Shown here: positions 25,895 to 34,069 of the stretch, piece by piece
How the letters are laid out: every line of letters starts with the position of its first letter
Position numbering within the stretch: the first letter of the stretch is position 1
NCBI RefSeq assembly: GCF_000007345.1
Contig: NC_003552.1
Span: forward strand, 2,418,001 to 2,482,000
Reading direction: 5' to 3'
Source: Methanosarcina acetivorans C2A
GTDB lineage: Archaea; Halobacteriota; Methanosarcinia; Methanosarcinales; Methanosarcinaceae
Length of the DNA stretch: 64,000 nt
The notes under the pieces: model-generated
The model's database searches: none
What the model was told of the DNA's origin: nothing
Seen by the model: the letters and a program-made list of their open reading frames with translations, nothing else
Made by a program: the position numbers and the translations under genes

Positions 25895-26476
25895 ATGAAA
25901 AAACTGGAAACCTACAAATCCCCCACATCCCCGGACAGCTTCGCATCTCCCGAAAATCCCATAACCCCTGAAAACCCCGCAGTTCCCAGAAAATACACGC
26001 TCCCCGAAAAACCCGAAACAGACGACTCCCCTAAAGAGATCCTAGTCCTGGGCCACTGCCTGCTCAACCCCCTTGCAAGACTCAAAGGAGCAAAACCCGC
26101 CACCCCGGTCAACCCGAAAGGCGCAAACATAATCCAGCTCCCCTGCCCCGAATCCATGTACCTTGGAATGAGGCGCCGGGAAATCACGAAAGACCAGCTC
26201 GACCACCCCTCCTACAGACGCTTCTGCCGCAAAATCTTCACCCCCCTTGCCGACATGCTCGAAGACCTCGCAGCCAACGGCATAAAGCTCAGGATTATCG
26301 GCGTCCCCAAAAGTCCCTCCTGTGGCGTATACATAACAAGCGTAGGCGGCGAACCCGGAAAATCAAAAGAATTCCACCACAACCACACCCCAGGACCGGG
26401 CGTGTTCATGGAAGAAATTATAAAAGAGCTTGAAGGGCGCGGGGTTGAGTTTGAGATAGAGGATGCGGGAAGGTAA
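25895..26476 (+). CDS. COG5418/DUF523-like protein with a proline-rich amino end
   Basis: 193 residues. The core begins EILVLGHCLLNPLARLKG and contains NIIQLPCPESMYLGMRRREITKDQLD and GVPKSPSCGVYITSVGG. The Cys of GHCLLNP, the Cys of LPCPE and the Cys of SPSCG are the family's likely ligands. The first 45 residues are a Pro-rich repeat (SPENP, TPENP, VPRKYTLPEKP) with no homology expected. Base use is strongly skewed toward C in the coding strand (CCC, ACC, ATC), unlike the neighbours. AGGTGA sits four bases before the ATG. I assign it to the predicted-secreted-protein family of COG5418 by the CLLNP pattern; no activity is known and no signal peptide is visible here. Confidence 0.65.
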   Translation: MKKLETYKSPTSPDSFASPENPITPENPAVPRKYTLPEKPETDDSPKEILVLGHCLLNPLARLKGAKPATPVNPKGANIIQLPCPESMYLGMRRREITKDQLDHPSYRRFCRKIFTPLADMLEDLAANGIKLRIIGVPKSPSCGVYITSVGGEPGKSKEFHHNHTPGPGVFMEEIIKELEGRGVEFEIEDAGR

Positions 26477-26862
26477 AAGGAAAAAAACATCTGGAAGCTG
26501 TAATTAATCGATTGTCGTGATGACTGTAGTTTACCAATGTAACTTTCCGTTGTTTTTGTGAGCGATATAAACTAATCTCTCATTGATCAATTCAATAATT
26601 TGTTTTTGATATATTTGTTTTTGATATATTTCTGAATCGATACCAGCTCTTACTGATGTCGTTTACAATGAGGGTCTCCTAGATCGCACCTAGACCGCAT
26701 ACCATGAGAACCTTATCAGGTCTTCAACTAAATATATCCGTAAATATTGTAGCCTCACTTTGTCGTTTTCGGCTCTTCGTCATACAGTGGTGAAAAAATA
26801 TCAAACTACTTAACTGATGACCAATGATGTGTAATTATATATTTGTTTAAAAAATAATCAAT
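26477..26862. other. Intergenic region with a TATA box for a small gene
   Basis: AATTATATATTTG at 26833-26845 is a TATA box, predicting initiation close to 26863. Elsewhere there are short repeats of TTTGATATATTTG and a weak hairpin around GGTCTCCTAG (26672-26681)/CTAGACC. No gene was found. Confidence 0.45.
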
Positions 26863-26901
26863 ATGAAAAATCATGGATATAGACAGAAGGAAAAACCATG
26901 A
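26863..26901 (+). CDS. Possible 12-residue leader peptide overlapping the next start
   Basis: ATG at 26863 opens a 12-codon frame, MKNHGYRQKEKP, whose TGA (26899-26901) overlaps the ATG (26898-26900) of the next frame as ATGA. The TATA box predicts transcription starting at or near its ATG, so it would be leaderless. Translational coupling is an inference; a chance frame of this size is also possible. Confidence 0.25.
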   Translation: MKNHGYRQKEKP

Positions 26902-27056
26902 GAAAAGGTCCCATACGGTGTATACGCGTCCCACTTCATGAATCATTTGATGAGGACATGAAAAGGATAAGGGAAGAAAGGGAAAAACTAATTCAAGAAA
27001 TGTCAGACAAATGTATGACCGCCAGTGACTTCACACGCGACACACAAAATCGTTAA
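26898..27056 (+). CDS. Small basic/helical protein, unknown function
   Basis: A 52-residue frame starting MRKGPIRCIRVPLHES, with a charged helical middle (DEDMKRIREEREKLIQEM) and two further cysteines or methionines (DKCMTASDF). AAGG lies seven bases before the ATG and a TATA box about 60 bases upstream. The charge pattern and codon choice look coding. The family is not recognised. Confidence 0.5.
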   Translation: MRKGPIRCIRVPLHESFDEDMKRIREEREKLIQEMSDKCMTASDFTRDTQNR

Positions 27057-27332
27057 GGATACTGATTCATTATATATTCAGATCGTGTATTTAGGATAAG
27101 TCTCGTGCTATTGGAAAAAAGGCTTTTTGTCCTGAATGTCTCCCGAGTTTACTGAAGTCCTGGAAGCTGCGCAGATTCAGGGGAATAGAAGCGAGATATG
27201 AAGCTTGAAATAGAGAATGCGGGAAAGTGAAAATAGGTTTAATGAAATATCAGCGTGACAAATAAAGATCCATTTTGCTCCAATCCGCCAGACTAACCTT
27301 AGTGCATAGGTTCTAAAAAACCCGGGCACTCA

Positions 27333-27358
27333 CCGGTCGTCGAAGGCGACCGGCCTTT
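27333..27358. terminator. Strong hairpin with T-tail, probable transcription terminator
   Basis: CCGGTCGTC (27333-27341) pairs with GGCGACCGG (27345-27353) over a GAA loop (one G-T pair), followed by CCTTTT. It is the best terminator-like structure in the region and could end the transcript of the small gene at 26898, although 280 bases separate them. Confidence 0.5.
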
Positions 27359-27411
27359 TCATGAAAAATATAGCAAAACAGTAAAAAAATGAGGATTTCA
27401 ACCTTATTTTT

Positions 27412-27477
27412 CAGATGATAAAGCCTTAAGCATAAACTTTCCAGATGATAAGCCTTAAGCATAAACTTTTCAGATGA
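27412..27477. repeat. 29-30 bp direct duplication
   Basis: CAGATGATAAAGCCTTAAGC plus ATAAACTTTC at 27412 is repeated at 27442 with one base missing, and starts a third time at 27471. Confidence 0.85.
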
Positions 27478-27528
27478 AGCGGTTATTCAAACAAGTAAAA
27501 ATATCAAAATCTGTTAACCAAATTCATA

Positions 27529-28206
27529 TCACAATTCCACTTTTCCCACCACAGACCCTATCATACTCTCAATATCTTCAACCGTATTAATATTCGCAAA
27601 AGTCCTCAACTCAGGATCAATTCCCCGAATCTCCGAAACCTCAACAAAAACAACATCCTTCATCGCAAAAACCGGCGTAAGCACCGAATTCCTTTCCCCT
27701 TCAAAAGTCTTCTCAATTTCCAGCAGCATTTTTCTTGAGTAGACCGCATGCAGAGGCTCATACATTCTATCCTCCTCCCACCTCGGGAGAGCAGCATCAT
27801 GCCCATTTGCCTTTTCAAACAGCAGGTCAACAATTTCGGAATTTACAAAAGGCATATCCCCGGCGCAGACGAAAGAGTACTCTGACCTTGATTCGAGCAA
27901 CCCTGCCCGGATGCCTTCAAGGGGCCCGGCATCCTCTCTGGAATCAAAACAGAAACGGATTTCCCGGTCCGGGAATTTTTCGAGCACCGGGAGGAGTTTT
28001 TCTTTCTGGGGGATGTCGCGGACCGAAAGGATTACCTCGTCCACGACCCGGAAGAGGTTTTCAAGCAGGCGTTCGAGGATAGTTTTTCCTTCAAATTCGA
28101 GGAGAGCTTTTTCGACCATGCCCATCCGGCGGCCCCTGCCTCCTGCCAGCACGATTGCGCTTCTGGATTTTGTTCTCCCCGGTTTAAGTTCTGTTTTTCC
28201 GCTCAT
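27529..28206 (-). CDS. mobA: Molybdenum cofactor guanylyltransferase
   Basis: Transfers GMP from GTP to molybdopterin. 225 residues, with the nucleotide-binding start SAIVLAGGRGRRMGMVEKALLEF (the GGxGxRMG loop and the Lys), EDAGPLEGIRAGL, and the metal-binding FVCAGDMPFV. It starts 59 bases downstream of the mobB-moaE fusion on the same strand, and the two probably form one transcript serving formylmethanofuran dehydrogenase or other molybdenum/tungsten enzymes. Confidence 0.92.
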   Translation of the reverse strand: MSGKTELKPGRTKSRSAIVLAGGRGRRMGMVEKALLEFEGKTILERLLENLFRVVDEVILSVRDIPQKEKLLPVLEKFPDREIRFCFDSREDAGPLEGIRAGLLESRSEYSFVCAGDMPFVNSEIVDLLFEKANGHDAALPRWEEDRMYEPLHAVYSRKMLLEIEKTFEGERNSVLTPVFAMKDVVFVEVSEIRGIDPELRTFANINTVEDIESMIGSVVGKVEL

Positions 28207-28265
28207 TAATTTCCGTCCCTGTTTTTGCTGCTCTCAATTTTTGTATTCAGGGGTGTTCCCTGTCG

Positions 28266-29102
28266 TCAGGCGTGTTCCCTGTCGTGGACCCAGAACTCTT
28301 CTTTTTCCGTGAATTCCTTTTTCCAGATTGGGGCTTCGGCTTTTATCCGCTCGATGGCTTCGCTGAGGGCGGGGAAGAGTTCAGCCCTGTGGGCGGATGC
28401 GATCACGATGTAGACTATATCTTCGCCGGCTTCGATGACGCCTGTTTTGTGGTGGAGGAGGACCTCGAGGATTCCTTCTTTTTGCTTAATCTCTTCCCCG
28501 ATTTTGTCCAGCACCTTTGAGGCTTCGGGTTCGTATTTCTCAAACTCGAGCCTTGCTGTCTTTTCCTCTCCTGCAAGTTCGCGGACGATGCCAGTGAAAG
28601 TGCCGATTGCTCCTGCTTTCTGGATAACCGGATTTTTCCGGGCTTTCTTTATAAGGGCTTCAAGGGTGTAGCGGTCAGGCTGGGCAAGGGTCATGCCTAC
28701 AAGGGAAGCCGTGAGTTCCTCATGAGGATCAATATCAGCAGGTACTCTGAAAACGACATTGGAAACCCCCTCAAGGCCTTCAATCACGATTTTCGGGAGA
28801 TTGCTGTCCTTAAACCCTTCTACTACAGCAAAATCAAGCCCCCGGTCGCAGAGCATATCGAGGGCGTTTTCAAGGCTGGAGTCTCTGGCAAAGCTGACAA
28901 GTTCGGAGCCCGTGATCCCTACTACCATATCCGCTCCCGCATCAAAATGCCTGCCTGTATCCGTTTCTCCAGGGTTGAGGCGCTGTTCTCCCATGTGTTT
29001 TACAGTGCCAACTGTCCCGAAGCCGGAAAGATGCCGGACAAGAGCTGAAACAAGGGCTGTCTTGCCCGATTTCTTATACCCTACAACAGAAATGACCTTC
29101 AT
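28266..29102 (-). CDS. MobB-MoaE fusion protein (molybdopterin biosynthesis)
   Basis: 278 residues in two parts. Residues 1-150 are a MobB-type GTP-binding protein: VVGYKKSGKTALVSALVRHL is the Walker A loop, and HMGEQRLNPGETDTGRHFDAGAD and DFAVVEGFKDSNLPKIV follow. Residues 155-278 are MoaE, the large subunit of molybdopterin synthase: GAIGTFTGIVRELAGEEKTARLEFEKYEPEA, then HRAELFPALSEAIERIK and the catalytic-lysine region APIWKKEF. Start at the ATG of 29102 (the preceding TTG opens the frame). The small sulfur-carrier subunit MoaD is not in the window. The fusion couples dithiolene formation and nucleotide attachment; such fusions are known in archaea. Confidence 0.9.
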   Translation of the reverse strand: MKVISVVGYKKSGKTALVSALVRHLSGFGTVGTVKHMGEQRLNPGETDTGRHFDAGADMVVGITGSELVSFARDSSLENALDMLCDRGLDFAVVEGFKDSNLPKIVIEGLEGVSNVVFRVPADIDPHEELTASLVGMTLAQPDRYTLEALIKKARKNPVIQKAGAIGTFTGIVRELAGEEKTARLEFEKYEPEASKVLDKIGEEIKQKEGILEVLLHHKTGVIEAGEDIVYIVIASAHRAELFPALSEAIERIKAEAPIWKKEFTEKEEFWVHDREHA

Positions 29103-29422
29103 CAAAGAGCCTTATGGACTTCCCGGTATAAGTAAGGGCCGGCATCTTTCTTCTCTTTCATTTCTTTTTTTACAGGGTTCAGATCAATCGAGATGAAATT
29201 AAAAGAAGAGTCAAAGTAATTAAGTCGAATATGTAGAAAAAAAGACTGATTGGATAATTTTTGTAAAGGTTCAAATATTGAAACTTCGATAATATATAGT
29301 GTCTGTCTGTTCGGCGAATTCGGAGAGATTCAGACAGAGACAAGGAACTCAAAGTAAATCAGAGGAACCCAGAGAATTCAGAGGAGTTCTGTGAGAAAAA
29401 TCAGATTAAATAGGGGTAGAGT
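29103..29422. promoter_or_regulatory. Divergent promoter region of mobB-moaE and radC
   Basis: AATATATAG at 29291-29299 is a TATA box for radC, predicting a leader of about 100 bases. Downstream are repeated CAGAGGA/CAGAGAA motifs (29358-29390). No gene was found. Confidence 0.5.
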
Positions 29423-30112
29423 ATGGAAGTAAACAAAGTAAGGATTCATGACCTTCCCGAAGAAGATCGTCCCAGAGAAAGGCTTATTCGAAGCGGGCCG
29501 GAGTCCCTTTCAAATGCCGAGCTGCTGGGGATAGTCCTGAGGACAGGGTCAAAGGAAGAAAATGTAATAAGCCTCTGCAGCCGGATACTTGCGGAATACA
29601 ACATCAAACAGCTGAGCCTTGCAAACGTTTCAAGGCTTACGCAGGTTCATGGGGTCGGAAAAGCAAAAGCTGCCCAGATAGCTGCGGTTTTCGAGCTTGC
29701 AAGGCGGCTTGAGACTTTTGTGGAAGAGCCAAAGAGGAAAATCTGTTCCCCAAAAGATGTCTATGCCCTGATGTACCCCAGAATGCGGGAACAAAAAAAA
29801 GAAAAATTTATAACACTCTATCTTGATACAAAAAACCAGATTCTGAAAGAAGAAGTGGTATCCATAGGCAGCCTGAACGCCAGCATCGTGCATCCGCGTG
29901 AGGTTTTTAAATCGGCTCTTCTGGAATCCTCGGCTTCGGTGATCATGGTCCACAACCATCCCTCAGGGGACCCGAGCCCGAGCAGGGAAGACATAATGGT
30001 TACTGAAAAACTTGTCGAAGGAGGAAAACTCCTCGGAATCGACATCCTTGACCACATAATCATAGGAGATGGCAGGTACGTGAGCCTCAAAGACGAAGGG
30101 TTTGTAAGGTAA
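29423..30112 (+). CDS. radC: RadC-family JAB-domain protein
   Basis: 229 residues. The amino part (RERLIRSGPESLSNAELLGIVLRTG) is the UPF0758 helical domain, with a helix-hairpin-helix LTQVHGVGKAKAAQIAAVFEL. The JAB/MPN domain has the metal motif Glu...HNHPSGDPSPSRED near residues 173-187. It is named for DNA repair, but that role is disputed. GGGGTAG is seven bases upstream. It is rare in archaea and was probably acquired by the Methanosarcina ancestor (inference). It is monocistronic. Confidence 0.92.
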   Translation: MEVNKVRIHDLPEEDRPRERLIRSGPESLSNAELLGIVLRTGSKEENVISLCSRILAEYNIKQLSLANVSRLTQVHGVGKAKAAQIAAVFELARRLETFVEEPKRKICSPKDVYALMYPRMREQKKEKFITLYLDTKNQILKEEVVSIGSLNASIVHPREVFKSALLESSASVIMVHNHPSGDPSPSREDIMVTEKLVEGGKLLGIDILDHIIIGDGRYVSLKDEGFVR

Positions 30113-30477
30113 AAAGCATTTGATCTTTCAGAACTCGCAAAAATCAAATTTTCAAGAACTAAACTTTCAAGAACTAAACTCGTAAAGTACCGAAAATCTC
30201 TTACACAACTCGTTTTTAGCAAAAATCCATAAAAATCACTTGTTTTTCTTGAATAGGCAGTATTTAGAAATCTTCCTCACCTTTAATGACAGATTTGGAC
30301 AAGTAAGTGAATAAATGTAAGTGAATAAATGTAAGTGAATAAATGTAAGTGAACAAATGTAAGTGAACAAATGTAAGTGAACAAATGTAAGTGAACAAAT
30401 ATAAGTGAACAAATTCCACATCTGTGCACATTACGGAAAAAAGAAAAACGGAAAAAAGAAATTAAGAGTTGAAGCTT
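30113..30477. other. Intergenic region between radC and the flavoprotein
   Basis: It contains a duplicated AAACTTTCAAGAACT near 30160-30180 and the 14-bp array at 30305-30416. No gene was seen. Confidence 0.5.
30305..30416. repeat. 14-bp tandem array, 8 units
   Basis: Units AAGTGAATAAATGT (three) then AAGTGAACAAATGT (three) and two diverged copies, in exact 14-base register. The block switch from TAA to CAA shows expansion after a point change. It lies in the promoter region of the iron-sulfur flavoprotein gene. Confidence 0.95.
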
Positions 30478-31056
30478 ATGAAAGTTATCGGCATTAACGG
30501 AAGCCCGCGAAAAAACGGGAATACCGCAATCCTGATTCAAATTGTGTTTGACGAACTGAAGAAAGAGGGTATTGAAACCGAACTCATTCAACTCTCAGAC
30601 AAAAACATAGTGGGCTGCAAGGCCTGCCGGGCCTGTCATAAAAACAAAAATAAGCAATGTGTCAATAAAGATGACTTTTTTAATGAATGCCTGGAGAAAA
30701 TGGCGGCTTCGGACGGGATTATTCTTGGTTCCCCCGTATATTCCGCTAATGTGACTTCCCAGATGAAAGCCCTGATTGACCGGGCAAGTATGGTACTGGC
30801 AGGAAACAGGGGGCTTTTAAAGCATAAAGTGGGAGCCTCGGTTATTGCTGCCCGCCGCGGAGGGGCTATCAGTGCCTTTGATACCCTTAACAACTTCCTG
30901 TACAGCAAAGAAATGTTTCTTGTAGGCTCAAGTTACTGGAACATGGTTTACGGAAATGCCATAGGAGAAGTCGACCAGGATCAGGAAGGCATTGAGAATA
31001 TGAAAAACCTGGGGCAAAATATGGCCTGGCTCCTGAAAAAAATTCATTGTAATTGA
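30478..31056 (+). CDS. Iron-sulfur flavoprotein (Isf family)
   Basis: 192 residues, a flavodoxin-fold NAD(P)H/FMN reductase with a compact cysteine motif. VIGINGSPRKNGNTA binds FMN phosphate. The cluster motif is CKACRACHKNKNKQC (Cys47, Cys50, Cys53, Cys61 from the ATG at 30478), with GSPVYSANVTSQMKALIDR after it. Size and motif match Methanosarcina Isf, which carries electrons between ferredoxin and FMN and reduces oxygen or peroxide; the last spacing is slightly longer than in the classical motif. The open frame begins at TTG three codons upstream, but ATG is preferred. Confidence 0.88.
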   Translation: MKVIGINGSPRKNGNTAILIQIVFDELKKEGIETELIQLSDKNIVGCKACRACHKNKNKQCVNKDDFFNECLEKMAASDGIILGSPVYSANVTSQMKALIDRASMVLAGNRGLLKHKVGASVIAARRGGAISAFDTLNNFLYSKEMFLVGSSYWNMVYGNAIGEVDQDQEGIENMKNLGQNMAWLLKKIHCN

Positions 31057-31134
31057 GATGAAATTCATTTTAATTGGGTAAAAACAGTTAGATACTTGTA
31101 TTGTTAGGTTCTTATACTCGCCTCCGATTTACCT

Positions 31135-31213
31135 GGCAAACCAATACATCCGGCAAATACAGCCGGCAAACCAATACATCTGACAAACCAATACCTTATA
31201 CCCCTACTATATA
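31135..31213 (+). repeat. 17-bp tandem repeats and TATA box before marker 11
   Basis: GGCAAACCAATACATCC occurs at 31135 and 31165, with shorter variants at 31152 and 31182. Just after it, ACTATATAAC at 31206-31215 is a TATA box, predicting initiation near 31235, so the following gene has a very short leader. Confidence 0.7.
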
Positions 31214-31254
31214 ACTTGCTAAACCTGCGATACCTATATGTATATCTATAGGAA

Positions 31255-32310
31255 ATGGGCTTTTCGATCAAACAAATTATCCTCCCACTTTCCATCCCCC
31301 ACAAAAAGGAGGTCTTCGGCATTACAAAACATATAAACGCCTGTGCACTGGATAAAAGACAGACTGAGGAAATTACTCTAAATGACCCCTATACCGTGCC
31401 TTATCGGGGCATCTATGCGGTCTGTGATGCGAAAAACGAGTATGCTGAGATTATTGAGCATTCCAATTGCTACAGCGGGGCGGCCTGGTCCCTTTACCAT
31501 TATGCAAAAGCTCCTCTTATCCTGAAAGCCCGTTCAACGGGAAATATGATCCGCTATTTTATGAAAACAGGGACCTCAAAACTCGAACTCAAACCCTCGG
31601 TAGCAGCCGCAGGCATAGAATCCGTGATCGTACAGGGGGACGAAGTGGAAATCACCTATGCAGGGCTTGGAGGCGGAGGGGTCGGTGCAACCCGCTGCAG
31701 AGCACTTGCAGACGGAGTGCTGCGCTACAGGATTTCCGAATCCGGGGGAGAGCGCTGTGCCAAAGGAACAGTTGTGGTTCCCCGCAGGGATCGCGTCCTG
31801 ATAGGCATAGACGACACCGATTCAAAGGACGTCGGAGCCACCTGGACCCTGACCCATAACATCGCAAAAGAACTGGACTGTCAGGAAGCCGTCTATCTCT
31901 CCCACTCCCTTGTCCAGCTTTTCCCTGTTCCGGAAAAGACTCAGAACTGCATGTCAACGGTCCTGGAATTCGGCTGTGTGGACAAAAAAGCAAAGGAAGG
32001 GCTCGTAAGCTCTTTTAAAAGAACTCTTCAAAAATACAGCGCATCCAGAGAAACGGGGCTTGTCGTCTTATCTGATTTTTATGCAAAAGGGCTTTACGCC
32101 TACAGCAATCGCTGCCGGACAGAAAGGGTTTCCAAGGCAGATGCCCTTCACTGTGCCGAAGAAAACAATGTAGAAGTTCTGCTTGACGGCAACGGGATAA
32201 TAGGTGCTCTTGCCTCCCTGCCCTGGTTCGGAAAACCCGAAGAATCCATTATTCCCGGCACAGAGATACAGCCGATGAATACAGGGAAAAACCAATTAAA
32301 TGATACTTAA
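31255..32310 (+). CDS. Methanogenesis marker protein 11
   Basis: 351 residues, found by family in essentially all methanogens, with no proven function. The middle part, RDRVLIGIDDTDSKDVGATWTLTHNIA, resembles the nucleotide-binding region of TiaS (tRNA-Ile2 agmatidine synthase) and the PP-x-DDTD family; YLSHSLVQLFPVPEKTQNCMSTVLEF follows. The amino half, PYRGIYAVCDAKNEYAEIIEHSNCYSGAAWSLYHY and GLGGGGVGATRCRALADG, is the marker-specific part. The start is uncertain: AGGA is only two bases from the ATG, and a TATA box about 45 bases upstream suggests a nearly leaderless transcript. It is followed, 55 bases on, by an IorA-like gene on the same strand. Confidence 0.82.
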   Translation: MGFSIKQIILPLSIPHKKEVFGITKHINACALDKRQTEEITLNDPYTVPYRGIYAVCDAKNEYAEIIEHSNCYSGAAWSLYHYAKAPLILKARSTGNMIRYFMKTGTSKLELKPSVAAAGIESVIVQGDEVEITYAGLGGGGVGATRCRALADGVLRYRISESGGERCAKGTVVVPRRDRVLIGIDDTDSKDVGATWTLTHNIAKELDCQEAVYLSHSLVQLFPVPEKTQNCMSTVLEFGCVDKKAKEGLVSSFKRTLQKYSASRETGLVVLSDFYAKGLYAYSNRCRTERVSKADALHCAEENNVEVLLDGNGIIGALASLPWFGKPEESIIPGTEIQPMNTGKNQLNDT

Positions 32311-32350
32311 AACCAATTAAATGGTACTTAAAACCAATTAAATGGTATCT
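32288..32350 (+). repeat. 21-bp tandem repeat overlapping the end of marker 11
   Basis: Three units of AAAACCAATTAAATGGTACTT from 32288. The first encodes the last residues of marker 11 (its TAA is 32308-32310), so the array begins in coding sequence and fills the gap to the next gene. Confidence 0.9.
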
Positions 32351-32365
32351 GAATTTACCTGAAAG

Positions 32366-34042
32366 ATGTTAAAGCCTGACGAAATTCCTGAAATTCCCGG
32401 AAGTGGAGGGGTCAATTTGAACGGAGAAGAAAAAGAAGCAGTATCATGTAACGGATTTGAAGCCCTCTATCTTGCAGCCCTTGACAGCGACGTCACCCTT
32501 ATAACAGGAGTCCCCGGATATCCTGTCACCTCCTTGATGGAACTTTTTTTGAAAACTGATAGCATCTCGACTAAAACGGACAAGGTTTCAACTAAAGCAG
32601 ATAACGCCTCAACCATCTCACGCGATTCAACCTGTGAAGCCAGATGGCTTACAAACGAGAAAGTTGCGCTCGAAATCGCACTCGGAGCATCGGTTTCAGG
32701 CAGAAGGGCTCTTGTGCTTGTAAAACACGTCGGGATGAATCTGCTCTCCGACCCCCTTATAACCTCGGTTACGCATACGACAGGTGCAGGGCTGGTAATC
32801 ATTACAGGGGACGACCCCGGCGTGAAAGGCTCTCAGAATGAGCAGGACTCCCGCTGGTACGGTAGAATAGCGGAAGTTGCAGTATTTGACCCGGTGGATC
32901 CTGATGCTGCGTACCGAGCCCTCCGGAGAGCTTACGAACTTTCGGAAGAAAGCCGAGCCCCGGTAATTCTAAGGGTAACCGCAGGCCTGGAGAAAACCGA
33001 AGGAAAAATCCTGCGCCTTCCCCCTGCTTCAGCTCCTCACCCAACTTTTAACCGTTCGATCTGGAAACTTAGGATGGTAGAAAAACACCAGCATTTTCAT
33101 TCCAAAACCTATCCGATGCTTGAAGCAGAAGCCGAAAATACCGACCTGAACGAAATCAGAGAAGGAAGGAAAAAAGGGCAAGAGGCTGAACGGATAGGAA
33201 TTATCTCCTCCGGTTTTGCGGCTTCATTCGTGGAAGACACATTGAAAAAAATGGATCGTCTCCCTGAAGTTTCCCATCTTGTGCTCAACCTTGTAAATCC
33301 CCTTCCCCTGCAGAAAATCGAGAATTTCCTTAAAAATAAACGCAGGGTGCTGATAGCGGAAGAGTCAGAACCCTTCATAGAAGAACAAATTCGGATTGCA
33401 GGCAATGTCTGCGGCAAAAAAACAGGGCATCTACCCTACGGGCAAATAACACCAGAAGATATCTCTTTTGCCCTTGAGCACATTGAAGAAGAAACACCCT
33501 CAGTCTCCGTGGATTCTGTCCGCGCCGGTGACAGGAAAAAAGACAGGGCTTCCATCTGTGATGACTGTCCCTATCTTCCTCTTTACCGCTTTCTCCGCAT
33601 ACCCGATGTTCAAATCGCCGGCGACATGGGCTGTTCGGTCCGGAGCGCTCCAGAACCCCTTGCTGCAGTTGATGTAAGCTTTGCCCTCGGCTCGGCAATC
33701 TCGGTTGCCTGCGGCTTTGAGAAGAAAGGCATAGCCGTAATAGGAGACTTTGCCCTCGCACATTCCGGAATCTTAGGGCTCTTAAACGCTGCAAACGAAG
33801 GTTATGAAGTGCTTGTGCTTGTACTCCAGAACGAAGTCGCAGCCATGACAGGTGGGCAGAAAGTCCCTGACCTACAAAAAATGGTCGAAGCAATAGTGCC
33901 TGATGTGTCATTTTTTGATCTGGAGAGAGACGAAGAAAAAAAGCCTGGCCCCGGTTCAGAGCTTTCGGACCTGATCCTGAAAAAACTTGCTCTTCCGGGA
34001 ATTTCAGTTATTTTCATAAAATGCCGATGCATAAAATATTGA
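32366..34042 (+). CDS. IorA-like thiamine diphosphate oxidoreductase subunit
   Basis: 558 residues, resembling the alpha subunit of indolepyruvate:ferredoxin oxidoreductase but without the carboxy-terminal double ferredoxin domain. The pyrimidine-binding part has LITGVPGYPVTSLMEL, EVALEIALGASVSGRRALVLVKHVGMN and ITGDDPGVKGSQNEQDSRWYG. After an IorA-type middle (LAEESEP-like), the TPP part has ICDDCPYLPLYRFL, GDMGCSVRSAPEPLAAVDVSFALGSAISVACG and GDFALAHSGILGLLNAANEG. The CDDCPY pair and GDMGC are conserved in type. A lineage-specific 7-residue repeat (DSISTKT/DKVSTKA/DNASTIS) interrupts the amino domain. No IorB is adjacent; it sits 55 bases after methanogenesis marker 11. The substrate and electron acceptor are unknown. 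Confidence 0.8.
   Translation: MLKPDEIPEIPGSGGVNLNGEEKEAVSCNGFEALYLAALDSDVTLITGVPGYPVTSLMELFLKTDSISTKTDKVSTKADNASTISRDSTCEARWLTNEKVALEIALGASVSGRRALVLVKHVGMNLLSDPLITSVTHTTGAGLVIITGDDPGVKGSQNEQDSRWYGRIAEVAVFDPVDPDAAYRALRRAYELSEESRAPVILRVTAGLEKTEGKILRLPPASAPHPTFNRSIWKLRMVEKHQHFHSKTYPMLEAEAENTDLNEIREGRKKGQEAERIGIISSGFAASFVEDTLKKMDRLPEVSHLVLNLVNPLPLQKIENFLKNKRRVLIAEESEPFIEEQIRIAGNVCGKKTGHLPYGQITPEDISFALEHIEEETPSVSVDSVRAGDRKKDRASICDDCPYLPLYRFLRIPDVQIAGDMGCSVRSAPEPLAAVDVSFALGSAISVACGFEKKGIAVIGDFALAHSGILGLLNAANEGYEVLVLVLQNEVAAMTGGQKVPDLQKMVEAIVPDVSFFDLERDEEKKPGPGSELSDLILKKLALPGISVIFIKCRCIKY
32558..32620 (+). repeat. In-frame 21-bp minisatellite in the IorA-like gene
   Basis: Three 21-base units (from 32558, 32579 and 32600) encode Asp-x-x-Ser-Thr-x-x heptads inside the amino-terminal TPP domain, between MELFLKT and CEARWLTNEK, which are adjacent in relatives of the family. 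The repeat is hydrophilic and would form a surface loop. Confidence 0.8.
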
Positions 34043-34069
34043 GGCATTTGGCGGCTCTTTGTCGGGTAA

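Larger units (their letters stand above)
27057..27528. other. Intergenic region with hairpin and 30-bp repeat
   Basis: The region carries a strong hairpin (27333-27353) and a 29-30 bp duplication (27412-27477), both listed separately. Otherwise it is AT-rich, with no gene. Confidence 0.5.

Noticed and set aside
30305-30416. Possible CRISPR array (also 39082-39190 and 47411-47540)
   Set aside because: Units are contiguous with no unique spacers, units are 13-29 bp, and no cas genes are present.
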